Source of the DNA: an uncultured Odoribacter sp.
GTDB lineage: Bacteria; Bacteroidota; Bacteroidia; Bacteroidales; Marinifilaceae
DNA length: 6,165 nt
Assembly: GCA_947039985.1 (NCBI GenBank)
Contig: CAMRAP010000104.1
Location: 1-6,165 of the forward strand
Direction: 5' to 3'
Shown: positions 5,916-6,165 of the stretch, piece by piece
How the letters are laid out: every line of letters begins with the position of its first letter
Numbering within the stretch: the first letter of the stretch is position 1
Notes under the pieces: model-generated
The model's database searches: none
Told to the model about the DNA's origin: nothing
What the model saw: only the letters and a program-made list of their open reading frames with translations
Position numbers and translations under genes: made by a program

Positions 5916-6165
5916 ATGGTTAATTACAAAGATTTAGGATTGGTTAATACCAATGAAATGTTCAAGAAAGCTATGGATGGCAAATATGCAATTGCCGCTT
6001 TCAATTTCAATAATATGGAGCAAATGCAAGCTATTATTCAGGCTGCAGTTGAGGCAAAATCGCCAGTAATCTTACAAGTATCTAGCGGTGCTCGTAACTA
6101 CGCTAACCAAACTCTTCTTCGCTATATGGCACAAGGAGCTGTTGAATATGCAAAAGAATTAGGAT
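5916..6165 (+). CDS. fba: Class II fructose-1,6-bisphosphate aldolase (3' partial)
   Basis: The first 83 residues of a zinc-dependent class II aldolase. The enzyme interconverts fructose 1,6-bisphosphate with glyceraldehyde 3-phosphate and dihydroxyacetone phosphate in glycolysis and gluconeogenesis. The visible part contains NTNEMFKKAMDGKYAIAAFN (11-30), the FNFNNMEQMQAII helix opening and SPVILQVSSGARNYA (49-63), all standard N-terminal barrel elements. ARNYANQTLLRYMAQGAVEY agrees closely with Bacteroidales aldolases as I remember them. The gene runs off the right edge. The catalytic Asp and the zinc-binding histidines lie further downstream and cannot be checked. The start MVNYKDLGLV matches relatives, with ATAAAACT just before the ATG. 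Confidence 0.95.
   Translation, partial: MVNYKDLGLVNTNEMFKKAMDGKYAIAAFNFNNMEQMQAIIQAAVEAKSPVILQVSSGARNYANQTLLRYMAQGAVEYAKELG

Overview
The window reads as ordinary chromosome from a member of the Bacteroidota, most likely the order Bacteroidales. The main reasons are: a cysteinyl-tRNA synthetase, uracil-DNA glycosylase and class II aldolase whose wording closely resembles the Bacteroides/Parabacteroides/Porphyromonas forms as I remember them; a FimB/Mfa2-type fimbrial lipoprotein, a family largely confined to this order; almost no Shine-Dalgarno sequences, with A-rich bases before the start codons; and promoter-like sites of the Bacteroidetes type (TTG, about 20 bases, TAnnTTT). I cannot name the genus.

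Left part (1-1627), accessory in character. The first 245 bases are the 3' end of a rightward gene ending in a LuxR-like helix-turn-helix. It converges on a leftward gene (338-1627) for a 429-residue lipoprotein. The first two thirds of that protein look like the FimB/Mfa2 fimbrial anchor family, and its C-terminal third looks like the DUF1566 (Lcl) / Fibrobacter-succinogenes-paralogous-domain family. A perfect 13-bp stem-loop lies between the two convergent genes and probably ends transcription from one or both sides. The lipoprotein gene looks richer in G+C than much of the rest.

Right part (1835-6165), housekeeping, all rightward. cysS, a glutaminyl-peptide cyclotransferase lipoprotein gene and ung are packed as an operon, with an 8-base overlap and then a 2-base gap, behind a good candidate promoter at 1781-1810. 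After 39 bases comes a Bax-inhibitor-1 family membrane protein gene with its own possible promoter. After another 61 bases comes the start of a class II fructose-bisphosphate aldolase gene, cut by the window edge.

Together the genes cover Cys-tRNA charging, N-terminal pyroglutamate formation on exported proteins, uracil removal from DNA, a membrane ion-homeostasis candidate and glycolysis. They share no obvious pathway. I found no CRISPR array, insertion sequence, tRNA, rRNA or convincing new system. The two points most worth a second look are the domain fusion in the fimbrial lipoprotein and the cyclotransferase with its extra N-terminal domain.
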